Of a DNA stretch of 64,000 nucleotides, positions 16,762-25,346 are shown piece by piece. Position 1 is the first letter of the stretch. Every line of letters starts with the position of its first letter. The notes under the pieces are model-generated. The model was not told where the DNA came from. It saw only the letters and a program-made list of their open reading frames with translations, and did not search any database. The DNA is taken from assembly GCF_007830125.1 (NCBI RefSeq), contig NZ_VLLG01000005.1, forward strand, positions 62,001 through 126,000, given 5' to 3'. This DNA is from Chitinophaga japonensis (GTDB lineage: Bacteria > Bacteroidota > Bacteroidia > Chitinophagales > Chitinophagaceae). A program made the translations under genes and the position numbers.

Positions 16762-17424
16762 ATGGAAGATATTGAACTGAAAGCGCTGTGGCAGGCATAT
16801 GACCAAAAGCTGGAAAGATCGCTGGCGCTGAACCTGCACCTGGTAAAGGAACTACAGACCCAGAAAGTGCGGTCTGCCCTGCGGTCGCTGACCTGGTACA
16901 AAGTGCTGCTTATTGTGCTGGGCCTGCTATGGACGGGCATCCTGGGCTGGCTGATGTACCGCTTATCCGGTCCCCAGCTAATATCGTTTACCATATCGGC
17001 CGGGATGGTGGTCCTGTTCAACCTGGTTGGTATTGTATCCTATATCCGGCACCTGGTGCTGATACACCGGATTGACAACAGCGACAGTGTGCTGGCCACA
17101 CAAAAGCACCTGGCGGAGCTGCAGGCCTCTACCCTGCGTGTGATGCGGATACTGTACCTACAGATGCCGTTTTACACCACCTTCCTTTATACGCCGGCGA
17201 TGTTCGTCCACGGCGGGCTATGGTTCTGGCTGTCCACCGTGCCGGTGACGCTGGCCTTTACGGCCGCCTCTATCTGGCTGTACCGGAACATCCGGCTGGA
17301 GAACAGCCATAAAAAATGGTTCCGGCGGATGTTTGACGGGCCGGAATGGAGGCCGGTGACCAGGGCTATTGCTTTCCTGGAAGAGATCGATGCGTTTGAG
17401 CGGGAGGATGCGATAAAAAAGTGA
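16762..17424 (+). CDS. Four-helix membrane protein paired with the ECF sigma factor
   Basis: A 220-aa protein. An N-terminal cytoplasmic helix (MEDIELKALWQAYDQKLERSL) is followed by four hydrophobic helices at about 49-67, 72-97, 130-150 and 150-172, and a charged C-terminal tail. The N-terminal segment plus its place directly after a sigma gene suggest a membrane anti-sigma factor or signal partner. There is no recognisable zinc-binding HxxxCxxC anti-sigma motif, so this role is inference. Confidence 0.7.
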   Translation: MEDIELKALWQAYDQKLERSLALNLHLVKELQTQKVRSALRSLTWYKVLLIVLGLLWTGILGWLMYRLSGPQLISFTISAGMVVLFNLVGIVSYIRHLVLIHRIDNSDSVLATQKHLAELQASTLRVMRILYLQMPFYTTFLYTPAMFVHGGLWFWLSTVPVTLAFTAASIWLYRNIRLENSHKKWFRRMFDGPEWRPVTRAIAFLEEIDAFEREDAIKK

Positions 17425-17455
17425 GGAATAAGTTTTTAGAAATAAAAAATATGCT

Positions 17456-17463
17456 TACTTTTG
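17456..17463 (+). promoter_or_regulatory. tRNA-Pro promoter -7 element (TACTTTTG)
   Basis: An exact TAnnTTTG match 34 bases before the mature tRNA. A T-run at 17433-17437, 18 bases upstream, can serve as the -33 TTTG-like element. Confidence 0.6.
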
Positions 17464-17497
17464 CATCCCGTCAGTAAAACTACTGGCATTACCGGTT

Positions 17498-17571
17498 CGG
17501 GACGTAGCGCAGCCCGGTAGCGCACTTGCATGGGGTGCAAGGGGTCGCTAGTTCGAATCTAGTCGTCCCGA
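17498..17571 (+). tRNA. tRNA-Pro (anticodon GGG)
   Basis: A cloverleaf can be drawn. The acceptor stem is CGGGACG with CGTCCCG plus discriminator A. The D stem is GCGC/GCGC. The anticodon stem CTTGC/GCAAG carries the 7-base loop ATGGGGT, which gives anticodon GGG. The T arm has the standard TTCGAAT loop. The 3' CCA is not encoded. A promoter lies upstream and a terminator directly downstream. Confidence 0.95.
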
Positions 17572-17581
17572 CGAAAAAATC

Positions 17582-17614
17582 AAGCCTTTATGGAAAATCC
17601 ATAAAGGCTTTTTC
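17582..17614 (+). terminator. Intrinsic terminator of tRNA-Pro
   Basis: A perfect 13-bp stem (AAGCCTTTATGGA with TCCATAAAGGCTT) with an AAA loop, followed by TTTTC, 10 bases after the tRNA. Confidence 0.85.
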
Positions 17615-17834
17615 ATTTAGGTAAAAATCAAGGTAAAACCTGTAATGCATTCGCAGCAGAATGTAACCCATCACTTTGCTAATAAACAAGAAAAATATAA
17701 CTTGCTTCCCATCGTTTAACTTAAGTGGTATAAAAATCCTTTATGAACCACTGTTGCGACTTACAAAGATGACAGGGGAAGGTACCGGAAATGCATCAGA
17801 TCCAGTAATACTCAAGCGCTGATAAACGCCAGCT
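17615..17834. other. Intergenic region between tRNA-Pro and the Crp/Fnr gene
   Basis: No gene, integrase remnant or repeat of the tRNA 3' end is visible, so there is no sign of an element integrated at this tRNA. It must contain the promoter of the Crp/Fnr gene. I cannot assign one with confidence. Confidence 0.4.
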
Positions 17835-18407
17835 ATGGAAGATTTTTTCAGGAAGGTCGCGGAATATACCACCCTTAGTAAAGAAGCGGAGTGGGCCTGG
17901 GTAAACATCCTGCGCAGCCGCCGGTATACCAAAGGCGATTTCCTGGTACGCCAGGGAGAAACTGCCCGTACTGTCGCCTTTGTTTCCAAAGGATTGTTTA
18001 GCCAATACTCGCTTGCAGATGATGGCAGCGCTTTTACAAAGCGGTTCTTTTCTGAAGGCTATTTTGCCGCCTCCACTACCTCCCTGCTAAGTAAGTCCCC
18101 CAGTATAACCAGCATTGAGGCTATCGAAAACACGGTCGCCTGGGAATACGATTTTTGGGCGTTCAAAAATCTCACAGAACAATACAAAGACATTGCAGCC
18201 TTTTATATTGCTTATATGGAACGTCATTGGATCCTGGAAAAAGAGCCGGAGGAAATTGGCTTCCGCCAAAATACAGCCAAAGACAGGTACGATGATTTTG
18301 TCAAAAAATACCCGCACCTCGTCAACCGTATAAAAAAACACCAGATCGCTTCTTACCTGGGAATTACTCCTACACAAATGAGCCGCATCTTCTTTGCAAA
18401 TAAGTAA
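17835..18407 (+). CDS. Crp/Fnr family transcriptional regulator
   Basis: A 190-aa protein. A cyclic-nucleotide-binding-like beta-roll occupies about residues 20-125 (GDFLVRQGETARTVAFVSKGLF), and a C-terminal winged helix includes HQIASYLGITPTQMSRI at about 168-185. The beta-roll lacks the RxS phosphate-cassette motif of cAMP-binding CRP, as is common in Bacteroidota paralogues, so the ligand is unknown. A 10-bp palindrome downstream, in front of the VOC gene, is a candidate target. Confidence 0.88.
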   Translation: MEDFFRKVAEYTTLSKEAEWAWVNILRSRRYTKGDFLVRQGETARTVAFVSKGLFSQYSLADDGSAFTKRFFSEGYFAASTTSLLSKSPSITSIEAIENTVAWEYDFWAFKNLTEQYKDIAAFYIAYMERHWILEKEPEEIGFRQNTAKDRYDDFVKKYPHLVNRIKKHQIASYLGITPTQMSRIFFANK

Positions 18408-18440
18408 GGTTATACCCCCCCAAAGCTATCACCTGTCGAA

Positions 18441-18462
18441 TCACTCAACATTTGTTGAGTGA
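18441..18462. promoter_or_regulatory. Palindromic operator candidate upstream of the VOC gene
   Basis: TCACTCAACA and TGTTGAGTGA form a perfect 10-bp inverted repeat around a TT centre. A half-site (CTCAACAT) recurs at 18485-18492, close to the expected -33 region of the VOC promoter. The size and symmetry suit a dimeric Crp/Fnr-type regulator such as the one encoded just upstream. It could also act as a hairpin after that gene, but no T-tract follows. Confidence 0.5.
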
Positions 18463-18521
18463 ATTGCCCAATTTCTGCCCGTGTCTCAACATATGTAAAG
18501 GGAAAGACCTGGTGCCCGTCC

Positions 18522-18529
18522 TAATTTTG
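18522..18529 (+). promoter_or_regulatory. VOC gene promoter -7 element (TAATTTTG)
   Basis: An exact TAnnTTTG match 20 bases before the ATG at 18550. Confidence 0.55.
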
Positions 18530-18549
18530 TTGTACAAAAACATCACACA

Positions 18550-18957
18550 ATGGCAACAAAAATCTTTATCAATCTTCCGGTAAAAGAACTTACCAAATCG
18601 ATGAATTTCTTTTCAGCCCTGGGATTCAGTTTCAATCCGCAGTTTACTGATGACAAAGCTGCCTGTATGGTTATCAGCGATCACATCTTTGCCATGCTGC
18701 TCACGGATGCGTATTTCACCACTTTCACCCCCAAAAAAGTGTGTGATACAAAAACGACCACTGAAGTGCTCATCGCCCTCGATGCAGCTTCAAAAGAAGA
18801 AGTGCAGCAATACGTCCATAAGGCCAGGCAGGCAGGCGCCCGGATTTACGCGGAGCCGCAGGACCATGGCTGGATGTACCAGCACAGTTTTGAAGATATC
18901 GACGGACATCAATGGGAGATCATATATATGGATGAAACCCAGCTTCCGCAACATTAA
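18550..18957 (+). CDS. VOC family (glyoxalase/bleomycin-resistance fold) protein
   Basis: A 135-aa protein with two beta-alpha-beta-beta-beta halves. It begins KIFINLPVKELTKSMNFFSALGF and ends YQHSFEDIDGHQWEIIYMD, which holds the usual metal-site Glu of VOC proteins. Related small Bacteroidota proteins are annotated as extradiol-dioxygenase- or lactoylglutathione-lyase-like. The real substrate cannot be told. A DUF1801 gene follows on the same strand 85 bp downstream, a pairing often seen in Bacteroidota. Confidence 0.85.
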   Translation: MATKIFINLPVKELTKSMNFFSALGFSFNPQFTDDKAACMVISDHIFAMLLTDAYFTTFTPKKVCDTKTTTEVLIALDAASKEEVQQYVHKARQAGARIYAEPQDHGWMYQHSFEDIDGHQWEIIYMDETQLPQH

Positions 18958-19042
18958 CCCGGTATCATACTGCCTGGTAAAGTGGGGCCAGCAGTCCTTC
19001 CCATCATTATTGCTTTTATTCTGACCATCAAAAGAAAAAACT

Positions 19043-19405
19043 ATGAGCAAGACAAAAAATAAGATTGATGAATTTGTAAGCAAGCTTCAGCATCCCTTAA
19101 AACCCGAAATGGAAGCCGTTATACAAATTATCCGTGAAGCCAGTCCGAAAATGGAAGAAGATGTAAAATGGGGCGGCCCCAGCTTTGACTACAAAGAGCC
19201 TATGGCGACATTCAATCCACGGATAACCGGTTATGTGGCGGTGATCTTTCACAAGGGCGAATTGCTAAACGACAAAACCGGGGTGCTGGAACCCGCTCCG
19301 AAAGGCAAAGCCTATGCAAAATTCCATTCTATGGAAGATGTAAAAAAACACAAAGCGGATTTGCAAAAGGTGGTAAGGGATTGGATAGCATTAATGAATG
19401 GCTGA
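19043..19405 (+). CDS. DUF1801 domain protein
   Basis: A 120-aa protein with the DUF1801/YdhG pattern: PEMEAVIQIIREASPKMEEDVKWGGPSF at about 20-48, then a strand-rich middle (GYVAVIFHKGELL) and a final helix ending in DWIALMNG. Members adopt an SHS2-like fold, and some Bacillus relatives bind iron. The cellular role here is unknown. It converges with the membrane LamG-like gene at 19473. Confidence 0.8.
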   Translation: MSKTKNKIDEFVSKLQHPLKPEMEAVIQIIREASPKMEEDVKWGGPSFDYKEPMATFNPRITGYVAVIFHKGELLNDKTGVLEPAPKGKAYAKFHSMEDVKKHKADLQKVVRDWIALMNG

Positions 19406-19472
19406 TCTCCAGTCGTCCCGGCTTTAACTGGACAAATGAGCGTTACTCTTGTTTGTCCGGTTTTCACGCCCC

Positions 19473-20729
19473 CTAATCCATCTCCCACACCTTCCCCCTG
19501 CTCCCAAACCTGGTGTCCTTCACCGCCGCTGCGCCATTAAACCGGTACTGTACCCCGACAATCTCCGTTGGATGATTCGGGAATGTCAAGGTATACGCCT
19601 TCCGGCCGTTCACATATATACGCGCCGTCTTATTGACCGTCTCTACCCGCAACGATGTCCATTGCGTAAGGTCGCAACCGAAACCCGACAGGTCGGCTGA
19701 CTTACTTTCCACCCGTGCGCCGCAGAAATAGAGCAGCAGGTCGCCTACACAGGGCTTCGCAGTTAACGGTATGAAGATAATATCATCCTTGCACTGGATC
19801 AGTACTTCCGTATGGTGACAGGCATTCGCCCCATCGTCAAATTCGTTCTTCACCTTGGTCTCGAATGTAAAATTGTCATTCACCAGGCCCGGCATCTCGC
19901 GCTGGTTGAAAAAACGGACCCGTGCCCCCGCCGCTAACCTGCGATGTCGCTCCAGCATAGCCGCGTTTACCTCCACAACGCCGTTTTGCACACATTCCTC
20001 CTGCTTGAAGTAAATGGGAGCCGGCTCTTCTTCCAGGAGGCATAACCATCCGCCGGAGGTGATCCACAGGTCATGCGTTTTCATGACCTGGCCATCGGCA
20101 ACGAGCTTGGCTTTGAAGTAACCGGGGTAGTAATAAATGGCGGAATGCTGGTGCTTATTGCCCGATACAAGGGTTTTACGGGACATATCCCATGTTTGCA
20201 CAATAAATAAGGATTCCGGCTTTTCCCGTGCGGTATAATTAAATATAACGGAGTTGGGTACGCCTTCCGTGACCACCTTGTTGGCGCTGAACTCAAATTG
20301 ACTGGAATGATACACCCGGCCTTTTTCCCCGGCAGAGATGAAGAAAAAATAAAGCGCTGCGGCAAGCATGAGCGTACCCGCCAGCCCGAGGACCAGGCGC
20401 TTTGATTTCCGGGGAGACTTTCCCACCGTGGCACCCATCTCCGGGGTTGCCGGCTGGTCCAGCTTTTGGGTAAGGTCTTTCCAGTCGGCATAGCCGGCAA
20501 ACCGGGCCAGCGCATTAAGAGTCGTGATCGTTGGTGCGCTGCCATACTTTAATTTTCCCCAGATGCGTTTGAGGGTGGTTACGCTCAAGCGTACCTCCGT
20601 ACGCTCATAGATGGCGTCCGACAGTTTTTCAAAGTCATACGTCGCCCATTGATCGCTGGCGCCCCGCTCAAATATGGCTTCGATCCGTTCAAGGCACCGG
20701 GACAGGTAATATTCAGCACTGTTATTATC
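19473..20729 (-). CDS. Membrane protein with N-terminal helical domain and C-terminal LamG-like domain
   Basis: From ATG 20729 the 418-aa protein begins with about 75 helical residues (DFEKLSDAIYERTEVRLSVTTLKRIWGKLKY, then TLNALARFAGYADWKDL). This resembles the helix-turn-helix-like N-terminus of a Bacteroidota family of membrane-bound proteins. A single TM segment follows (LVLGLAGTLMLAAALYFFFIS, about 110-130). The external part ends in a jelly-roll domain at about 285-415 (VRFFNQREMPGLVNDNFTFETKVKN, LRVETVNKTARIYVNGRKAYT), like LamG domains. It could be a one-component membrane sensor, though this is inference. Upstream in-frame ATGs at 20750 and 20804 are possible but less likely starts. 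It is divergent from the secreted gene at 20852. Confidence 0.75.
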   Translation of the reverse strand, partial: DNNSAEYYLSRCLERIEAIFERGASDQWATYDFEKLSDAIYERTEVRLSVTTLKRIWGKLKYGSAPTITTLNALARFAGYADWKDLTQKLDQPATPEMGATVGKSPRKSKRLVLGLAGTLMLAAALYFFFISAGEKGRVYHSSQFEFSANKVVTEGVPNSVIFNYTAREKPESLFIVQTWDMSRKTLVSGNKHQHSAIYYYPGYFKAKLVADGQVMKTHDLWITSGGWLCLLEEEPAPIYFKQEECVQNGVVEVNAAMLERHRRLAAGARVRFFNQREMPGLVNDNFTFETKVKNEFDDGANACHHTEVLIQCKDDIIFIPLTAKPCVGDLLLYFCGARVESKSADLSGFGCDLTQWTSLRVETVNKTARIYVNGRKAYTLTFPNHPTEIVGVQYRFNGAAAVKDTRFGSRGKVWEMD

Positions 20730-20851
20730 CATTTTTCCGTTTGAATAAGCCATGCATGGTTTTGCACGGGTTTGGCGCGCGCTTGCACAGACCTCCCTGC
20801 CCACGCCGGTGTAAATTGGCTGTCGATACCTAAAGTTAAAAACTAAAATTT

Positions 20852-22048
20852 ATGAAACGAACAATCCAAAAAGCCATCCCCCTCTTTGCCGGCCTTTCTC
20901 TTTTCGCCTTAAGCGCCATCTCCCAGGAAACCAGTTCCGGAACAGCGGAAGTGATCAGGATACCAATGCAGCCACAATATTGGGAGTATGACACGGCCGG
21001 TGCTGAATTTATCATGAACAGGGGTGTCGAGGCCGTCCGTATAAAAACCGGGGCGCCGCTGTTCGCCAGGGGCCAGCAGTTCTCAAACGGTACGATCGAG
21101 TACGATATAGAGCTGGGAGAGGGTTTCCCGGGCATTTGTTTCCGTTTGTCAGCCGACAGGAAGAATGGCGAGAACTTTTATCTCCGGTATTTCGGCTCCA
21201 CTTCGCCGGAGGGGCGTACTACCTTGCAATATGCAGCCATGCTGGATAGTATGAGTCTCTGGGACCTGACCGACGAATACCAGGCCGGCGCAAAACTCAA
21301 TATTCCCGGGTGGAACCATGTAAAGCTGGTCGTATCAGGGAAGCAAATGAAGGCATATGTAAATGATATGGATCGCCCGGCTTTGATAGTGCCGGAGCTG
21401 GAGGCCGGTACAACAAAAGGCGGGATATTCTTCTTTGGCGGCAGGGTGACGATGGCCAACCTGGTGATCCGGCCCGGTGCAGTGGAAAACCTGGACCCGG
21501 CGCCAGGGTATACTTCCGTTTATAACGATACCCGGTACCTGCGGAGCTGGCTGGTAAGCCCCGCAACAGATTTCGCATATGGAAAAGATGTGGTGCCGGT
21601 ACTGCCGTACATGGGTGCGACAACCGCCAGGGCGGACCTGCCGGACAGCACCCTCAAATGGAGACCGGTAAAGGCGGAAGCACGGGGCATTGTCAACCTC
21701 ACCAGGATCTACGGACGGGTAGTGAACAATGGCCGGCGACTGGCCTGGCTCAAAACAACGATCTACTCCGACCGGCCCCAGGAACGCATGCTGCACCTTG
21801 GCTTCAGCGACGAAATATGGATGTTTGTCAACGGACAAACGATGTATATTGACAAGAATCATTTCGGGTCGCCAGCGCAGAAATTCCCGAAGGGAAGGTG
21901 TACTATAGAAAATGCCGTTATAAAATTGCCACTAAAACAAGGTAAAAACGAGATATTGATAGCACTGGCTAACTACTTTTATGGCTGGGGGATGATTGCA
22001 CGGCTGGACGATACGGAGGGAATTCATTTAAGCGCCGACGGACAATAA
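20852..22048 (+). CDS. Secreted LamG-like (3-keto-disaccharide-hydrolase-like fold) protein
   Basis: A 398-aa protein with a signal peptide (MKRTIQKAIPLFAGLSLFALSAISQ). Residues 30-215 form a concanavalin-like jelly roll (FARGQQFSNGTIEYDIELG, FYLRYFGSTSPEGRTTLQY, WNHVKLVVSGKQMKAYVNDMDRP). Residues 230-390 form a second beta-sandwich (LHLGFSDEIWMFVNGQTMYIDKN), like the small sandwich domains of glycosidases. Carbohydrate binding or hydrolysis is likely, but no catalytic residues can be named. The divergent neighbour carries a related jelly-roll domain outside the membrane, so the pair may be linked. Confidence 0.7.
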   Translation: MKRTIQKAIPLFAGLSLFALSAISQETSSGTAEVIRIPMQPQYWEYDTAGAEFIMNRGVEAVRIKTGAPLFARGQQFSNGTIEYDIELGEGFPGICFRLSADRKNGENFYLRYFGSTSPEGRTTLQYAAMLDSMSLWDLTDEYQAGAKLNIPGWNHVKLVVSGKQMKAYVNDMDRPALIVPELEAGTTKGGIFFFGGRVTMANLVIRPGAVENLDPAPGYTSVYNDTRYLRSWLVSPATDFAYGKDVVPVLPYMGATTARADLPDSTLKWRPVKAEARGIVNLTRIYGRVVNNGRRLAWLKTTIYSDRPQERMLHLGFSDEIWMFVNGQTMYIDKNHFGSPAQKFPKGRCTIENAVIKLPLKQGKNEILIALANYFYGWGMIARLDDTEGIHLSADGQ

Positions 22049-22069
22049 AAAATCAGCAGACCGGGTATA

Positions 22070-22131
22070 ACACGCAAGGAAAGGCCGGCAGTGATGCAGC
22101 TAGATGCAGCTACAAGCCTTTCCCTGCGTGT
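22070..22131. terminator. Large hairpin between convergent genes
   Basis: ACACGCAAGGAAAGGC (22070-22085) pairs with GCCTTTCCCTGCGTGT (22116-22131), 15 of 16 bases, around a 30-base loop that itself repeats GATGCAGCTA. It lies between two convergent genes and probably ends both transcripts. Confidence 0.6.
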
Positions 22132-22141
22132 GAAACTGCCA

Positions 22142-23746
22142 TTATTGGCTTTTTGCCCCCTCCAGCATCTCCTTCGCTTCCTTATACTGCTGATCATTTG
22201 CGTTAATGTATCCCTTAAAGCGGATCAACGCTTCAAGCACTTCCCTGCATCGTTGCGCATCAGTATCCCTGTACCATTTGGCAAGCGCCATCATGGCATT
22301 GAACTTATAGCTTTGCTCCCGGTACGCATCGCCCCTGGCAAGCCGTTCAAAACAAGCCGCTGCCTTTTCCGGTTTCCCGTTTTTCTGATAGATCAGGCCT
22401 GCATACCATGCTTTTACCGGGTGCAATGCTCCGGACCTGGCATATTCCTCTGCCATCTGTAACCCGAATTCCAAAATTTGCGGGTTCCCTGATGCGCTCA
22501 CCAGTTCAAAAGCTGTCGGCGTTTGCCAGATCGTATCTGATGGAAATTCCTTCATCATCCCCTGCAAAAGATTTTCTACGGCAAATGAATCGGGATGAAA
22601 TGAAGCAGGTAGAAAAGCCAGGGTCGTTGCCCTGGCAAATTTTTCCTCCACCGGAAGCCGCGAATTGGGGAGCTCCGTCTGAACATAATTCCGGAAGAAG
22701 GAGCATACCAGCATCGCGTTAAAGGGATTGCCATAACCGAGCCTTGTTGCAGCCGAGGGCAGGGAACAGGGAGAGAGCATGATAAGCGTAAGATCCTTTG
22801 AAGGCACCCGCAGCAACAGAGCGGCATCATTATCCCCATAGCCGTAAGCCCAGTGCATTTCCGTACCTTCAAAGCTGGCAGTGAACCATCCGGCGCCATA
22901 AGGGCTGCCCGGGTAAAAAGGCGAGGTGAGCTGCCTGTATTGTAATGCCGTCAATAATTTATCCCGGCTAAGCGCCGATGAATATCTTACAAGATCGTTC
23001 ACGGAACTCATCATCCCAAAACCCGGTCCGCTTTGCAGGATAACAGGGTTAAAATCAACAGGGATGAACCTCCCTTCCGTATTATCCAGGCGGTAAATCT
23101 GTGCAAACCATTTCCTTAAATATCCATGTTCACTTTCTGAAAACCGCAGCAGGGTATGCTCCATCTTCAACGGCGTCAATATCCGTCCTTGTATCTCCTC
23201 CGTAAAGGGCCGTGCTATATCATTAGGGACCCTGGTTTTATTAATGGCAGCAAAGGCGTTGAACACGATGTTGAATTTACTGCCATTGTAAATGAACCGG
23301 GTACCGGGCGGGCTACTTTCAGCAGTATTGCTTAGCAGTTGCCCAAGTGTGGTGCGCTGGCTCCACCTGTCAGGGGTAAAGTATTGGTTGGGGAATTTCG
23401 AAACCGGGTCCTCCAGCGACAGTTTCCCCTCTCCTTCCATTTGTTTAAGCGCTACCGCCGTAAAGGTTTTGGTAACCGAGGCAATAGGAAAAATGTGATC
23501 CGCGGTGACGGGTTCCTTTGTCAAAGCATTGGCAGCCCCCATGCCCCGGAAAAAAATAAGGCTATCGCCAAGGGCTACCCCAACAGCTAAAGCCGGCAAT
23601 TGCAGCAGTTTGTAATAATTTTCTATGTCCCTGCCAAATGAGCTGGTGTCATGCAAAGGCCGTAGCCTGGCTTTGCTGCTCTGCGCCTGCAGATCCGTTA
23701 CGATTAATAATATGATAAACAGTACAAGCTTTGTTCTTCCTGGCAT
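22142..23746 (-). CDS. Serine hydrolase (class C beta-lactamase/PBP-like) with C-terminal helical repeats
   Basis: A 534-aa protein with a signal peptide (MPGRTKLVLFIILLIVTDLQAQ). The beta-lactamase domain covers about 30-360. The S-x-x-K nucleophile motif is seen in IASVTKTFTAVALKQMEG, the Y-x-N-like motif in IYNGSKFN, and a late WAYGYGDNDAALL segment replaces the usual HTG strand. Residues 420-530 look like TPR-type helices (KAAACFERLARGDAYREQS, then FNAMMALAKWYRDTDA). It probably cleaves an ester, amide or D-amino-acid peptide in the periplasm. The AraC gene ends 16 bp upstream on the same strand and may control it. Confidence 0.87.
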   Translation of the reverse strand: MPGRTKLVLFIILLIVTDLQAQSSKARLRPLHDTSSFGRDIENYYKLLQLPALAVGVALGDSLIFFRGMGAANALTKEPVTADHIFPIASVTKTFTAVALKQMEGEGKLSLEDPVSKFPNQYFTPDRWSQRTTLGQLLSNTAESSPPGTRFIYNGSKFNIVFNAFAAINKTRVPNDIARPFTEEIQGRILTPLKMEHTLLRFSESEHGYLRKWFAQIYRLDNTEGRFIPVDFNPVILQSGPGFGMMSSVNDLVRYSSALSRDKLLTALQYRQLTSPFYPGSPYGAGWFTASFEGTEMHWAYGYGDNDAALLLRVPSKDLTLIMLSPCSLPSAATRLGYGNPFNAMLVCSFFRNYVQTELPNSRLPVEEKFARATTLAFLPASFHPDSFAVENLLQGMMKEFPSDTIWQTPTAFELVSASGNPQILEFGLQMAEEYARSGALHPVKAWYAGLIYQKNGKPEKAAACFERLARGDAYREQSYKFNAMMALAKWYRDTDAQRCREVLEALIRFKGYINANDQQYKEAKEMLEGAKSQ

Positions 23747-23762
23747 ATATTATCTTTTCTGG

Positions 23763-24611
23763 TTACAAGTTAACCTTATTCATTTTTCTGAACGCTGTAG
23801 GGCTCATGCTTTTATATTTTTTAAATACGCGGTTTAGGTGGCTTTCGTCCGTGAAATTAAATTCGTATGCAATTTCGTTAATCCGCATATCGCTGTGCAG
23901 TAATCTTGCTTCTACCAGGCGTAGCTTATAATTGGTAATGTAACTCTGTAAAGTTTCACCTGTTTGCTTTTTGAAATAACGTCCCAAATAGTTCAACGAT
24001 ATACTAAAGTGCTTGCTGAGCTTTTTAGCTCTCAAATTTTCCGGCTCAAAAATGTTTTGTTGTATATAATGTAATATTTCCAATACCGGCTCGCCGGTAG
24101 TTTCTTTTATATTCTTTGGAAGTTTTAAGGCAATATTCCTTGCTACTATAGTTATAACAGTGCTTACGATCTGCTCTGTAATACGATTGTAGTACAACTG
24201 TTGGTTGGTTTGCTCCTTTAAAATGCTTTCAACAAGTGTAGCTATAAGGGGTTTATCTACCTTGTTTTTCAGTATGCAGCCGGGGCGGTGGCTGGCGTTT
24301 TGTAAAATATACTCCACCTGCTTTACTGCATCCCGGTCCTTACTTATTTTTTCTTTTACATACAGCTCGTTAAACCGAAGAAAAAAGAAAGTTGTAGCGG
24401 TTGCAATATCAAACGAATATACATCCTGCGGGGTTAACAAAAATAAATTTCCCTTGCGGTAATTAAACCTGTTTTTGTTTACCGTTTGGATACCCGTACC
24501 ATCTATTACATAAATCAACTCAAAAAAATTGTTGCGTTTCATTGCCCTGGCGAAACGTTGCATTTTTTTCCACTCAATCTCATACTGTTTGTATAATACC
24601 TGACTTTTCAT
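23763..24611 (-). CDS. AraC family transcriptional regulator
   Basis: A 282-aa protein. The N-terminal cupin-like sensor domain is at about 1-150, and the C-terminal double helix-turn-helix at about 185-280 includes LGRYFKKQTGETLQSYITNYKLR, IAYEFNFTDESHLNRVFKKY and MSPTAFRK. It lies directly upstream of the serine hydrolase on the same strand and is divergent from the lipocalin-like gene. It could control either. Confidence 0.9.
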   Translation of the reverse strand: MKSQVLYKQYEIEWKKMQRFARAMKRNNFFELIYVIDGTGIQTVNKNRFNYRKGNLFLLTPQDVYSFDIATATTFFFLRFNELYVKEKISKDRDAVKQVEYILQNASHRPGCILKNKVDKPLIATLVESILKEQTNQQLYYNRITEQIVSTVITIVARNIALKLPKNIKETTGEPVLEILHYIQQNIFEPENLRAKKLSKHFSISLNYLGRYFKKQTGETLQSYITNYKLRLVEARLLHSDMRINEIAYEFNFTDESHLNRVFKKYKSMSPTAFRKMNKVNL

Positions 24612-24670
24612 GAGGATGAAAATACAGAATAAACGTAAAAAAGTACAAGTAGGATGGTAGATGGATTGTA

Positions 24671-24678
24671 TATTTTTG
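24671..24678 (+). promoter_or_regulatory. -7 promoter element (TATTTTTG) of the lipocalin-like gene
   Basis: An exact TAnnTTTG match 41 bases before the ATG at 24720. It argues for the 24720 start, since the in-frame ATG at 24654 lies upstream of the promoter. Confidence 0.5.
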
Positions 24679-24719
24679 CGCTATCAGGAAATGAAAGTTT
24701 ACATCAAAAAACACGCAAC

Positions 24720-25235
24720 ATGAAAAAAGGAATCGTTGTCATTTTATTTTCCCTGCCATTATTCTCATCAATTGCAGGCGCAGCGCAAACCAGAAACAAA
24801 ACCGCTGGTTCTCCGCTGGCAGGGACCTGGGTGTTGGAGGCGGCCGAAGTCCTGCACCCCGATGGAACCCGTGTGACTGACACTGCTTATGGGACGAATG
24901 CTAAAGGCTTGTTAATGGTTGATGATGAAGGACAATATTCATTACAGATATTTCGCCCCGACCGGCCCAGGTTTGCATCCGGGGATAAGAAACGCGGCAC
25001 GCCGCAGGAATATGAGGCAGCATGCTTAGGCATTAGCACACACACCGGTCATATCTTCGTTGATACAGCGCAACAAACCTTGCAATTCAAGATTGATTAT
25101 GCAGCATATCCGAACTGGGAACACACGACGCAGATACGGCAATATAAATTCACTGGCAATATGTTGTCTTACCAGGTGCCAGCCACGGCTGGCGCAGGAA
25201 GAATTGCTATTTCTGTCTGGCGACGTGTGAAATAA
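24720..25235 (+). CDS. Secreted lipocalin-like domain protein
   Basis: From ATG 24720 the 171-aa protein has a clear signal peptide (MKKGIVVILFSLPLFSSIAGAAQ). It then carries a lipocalin-like motif (LAGTWVLEAAEVLHPDGTR), a GLLMVDDEGQYSLQIFRPDRPRF segment and a closing strand ISVWRRVK. This matches the small lipocalin-like family that includes Bacteroidota and fungal members, probably beta-barrels for hydrophobic ligands. The longer frame from 24654 begins upstream of the promoter and is rejected. Confidence 0.78.
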   Translation: MKKGIVVILFSLPLFSSIAGAAQTRNKTAGSPLAGTWVLEAAEVLHPDGTRVTDTAYGTNAKGLLMVDDEGQYSLQIFRPDRPRFASGDKKRGTPQEYEAACLGISTHTGHIFVDTAQQTLQFKIDYAAYPNWEHTTQIRQYKFTGNMLSYQVPATAGAGRIAISVWRRVK

Positions 25236-25283
25236 CCACCTGGCCGGTCCGTTGACTATTATACAGCCGGGACGACTGAATTA

Positions 25284-25309
25284 AAGGCTACCTGCTATCA
25301 GGTGGCCTT
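25284..25309 (+). terminator. Terminator-like hairpin after the lipocalin-like gene
   Basis: An 11-bp stem (AAGGCTACCTG with CAGGTGGCCTT) with loop CTAT, 48 bases after the stop. It has no T-tract, so termination strength is uncertain. Confidence 0.45.
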
Positions 25310-25346
25310 CCCATTGAGTGGATGAACCCGGGAGCCATCCCCCCCC

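Noticed and set aside
17572-17834. Possible phage/ICE attachment site after tRNA-Pro
   Set aside because: No integrase and no second copy of the tRNA 3' end in the window.
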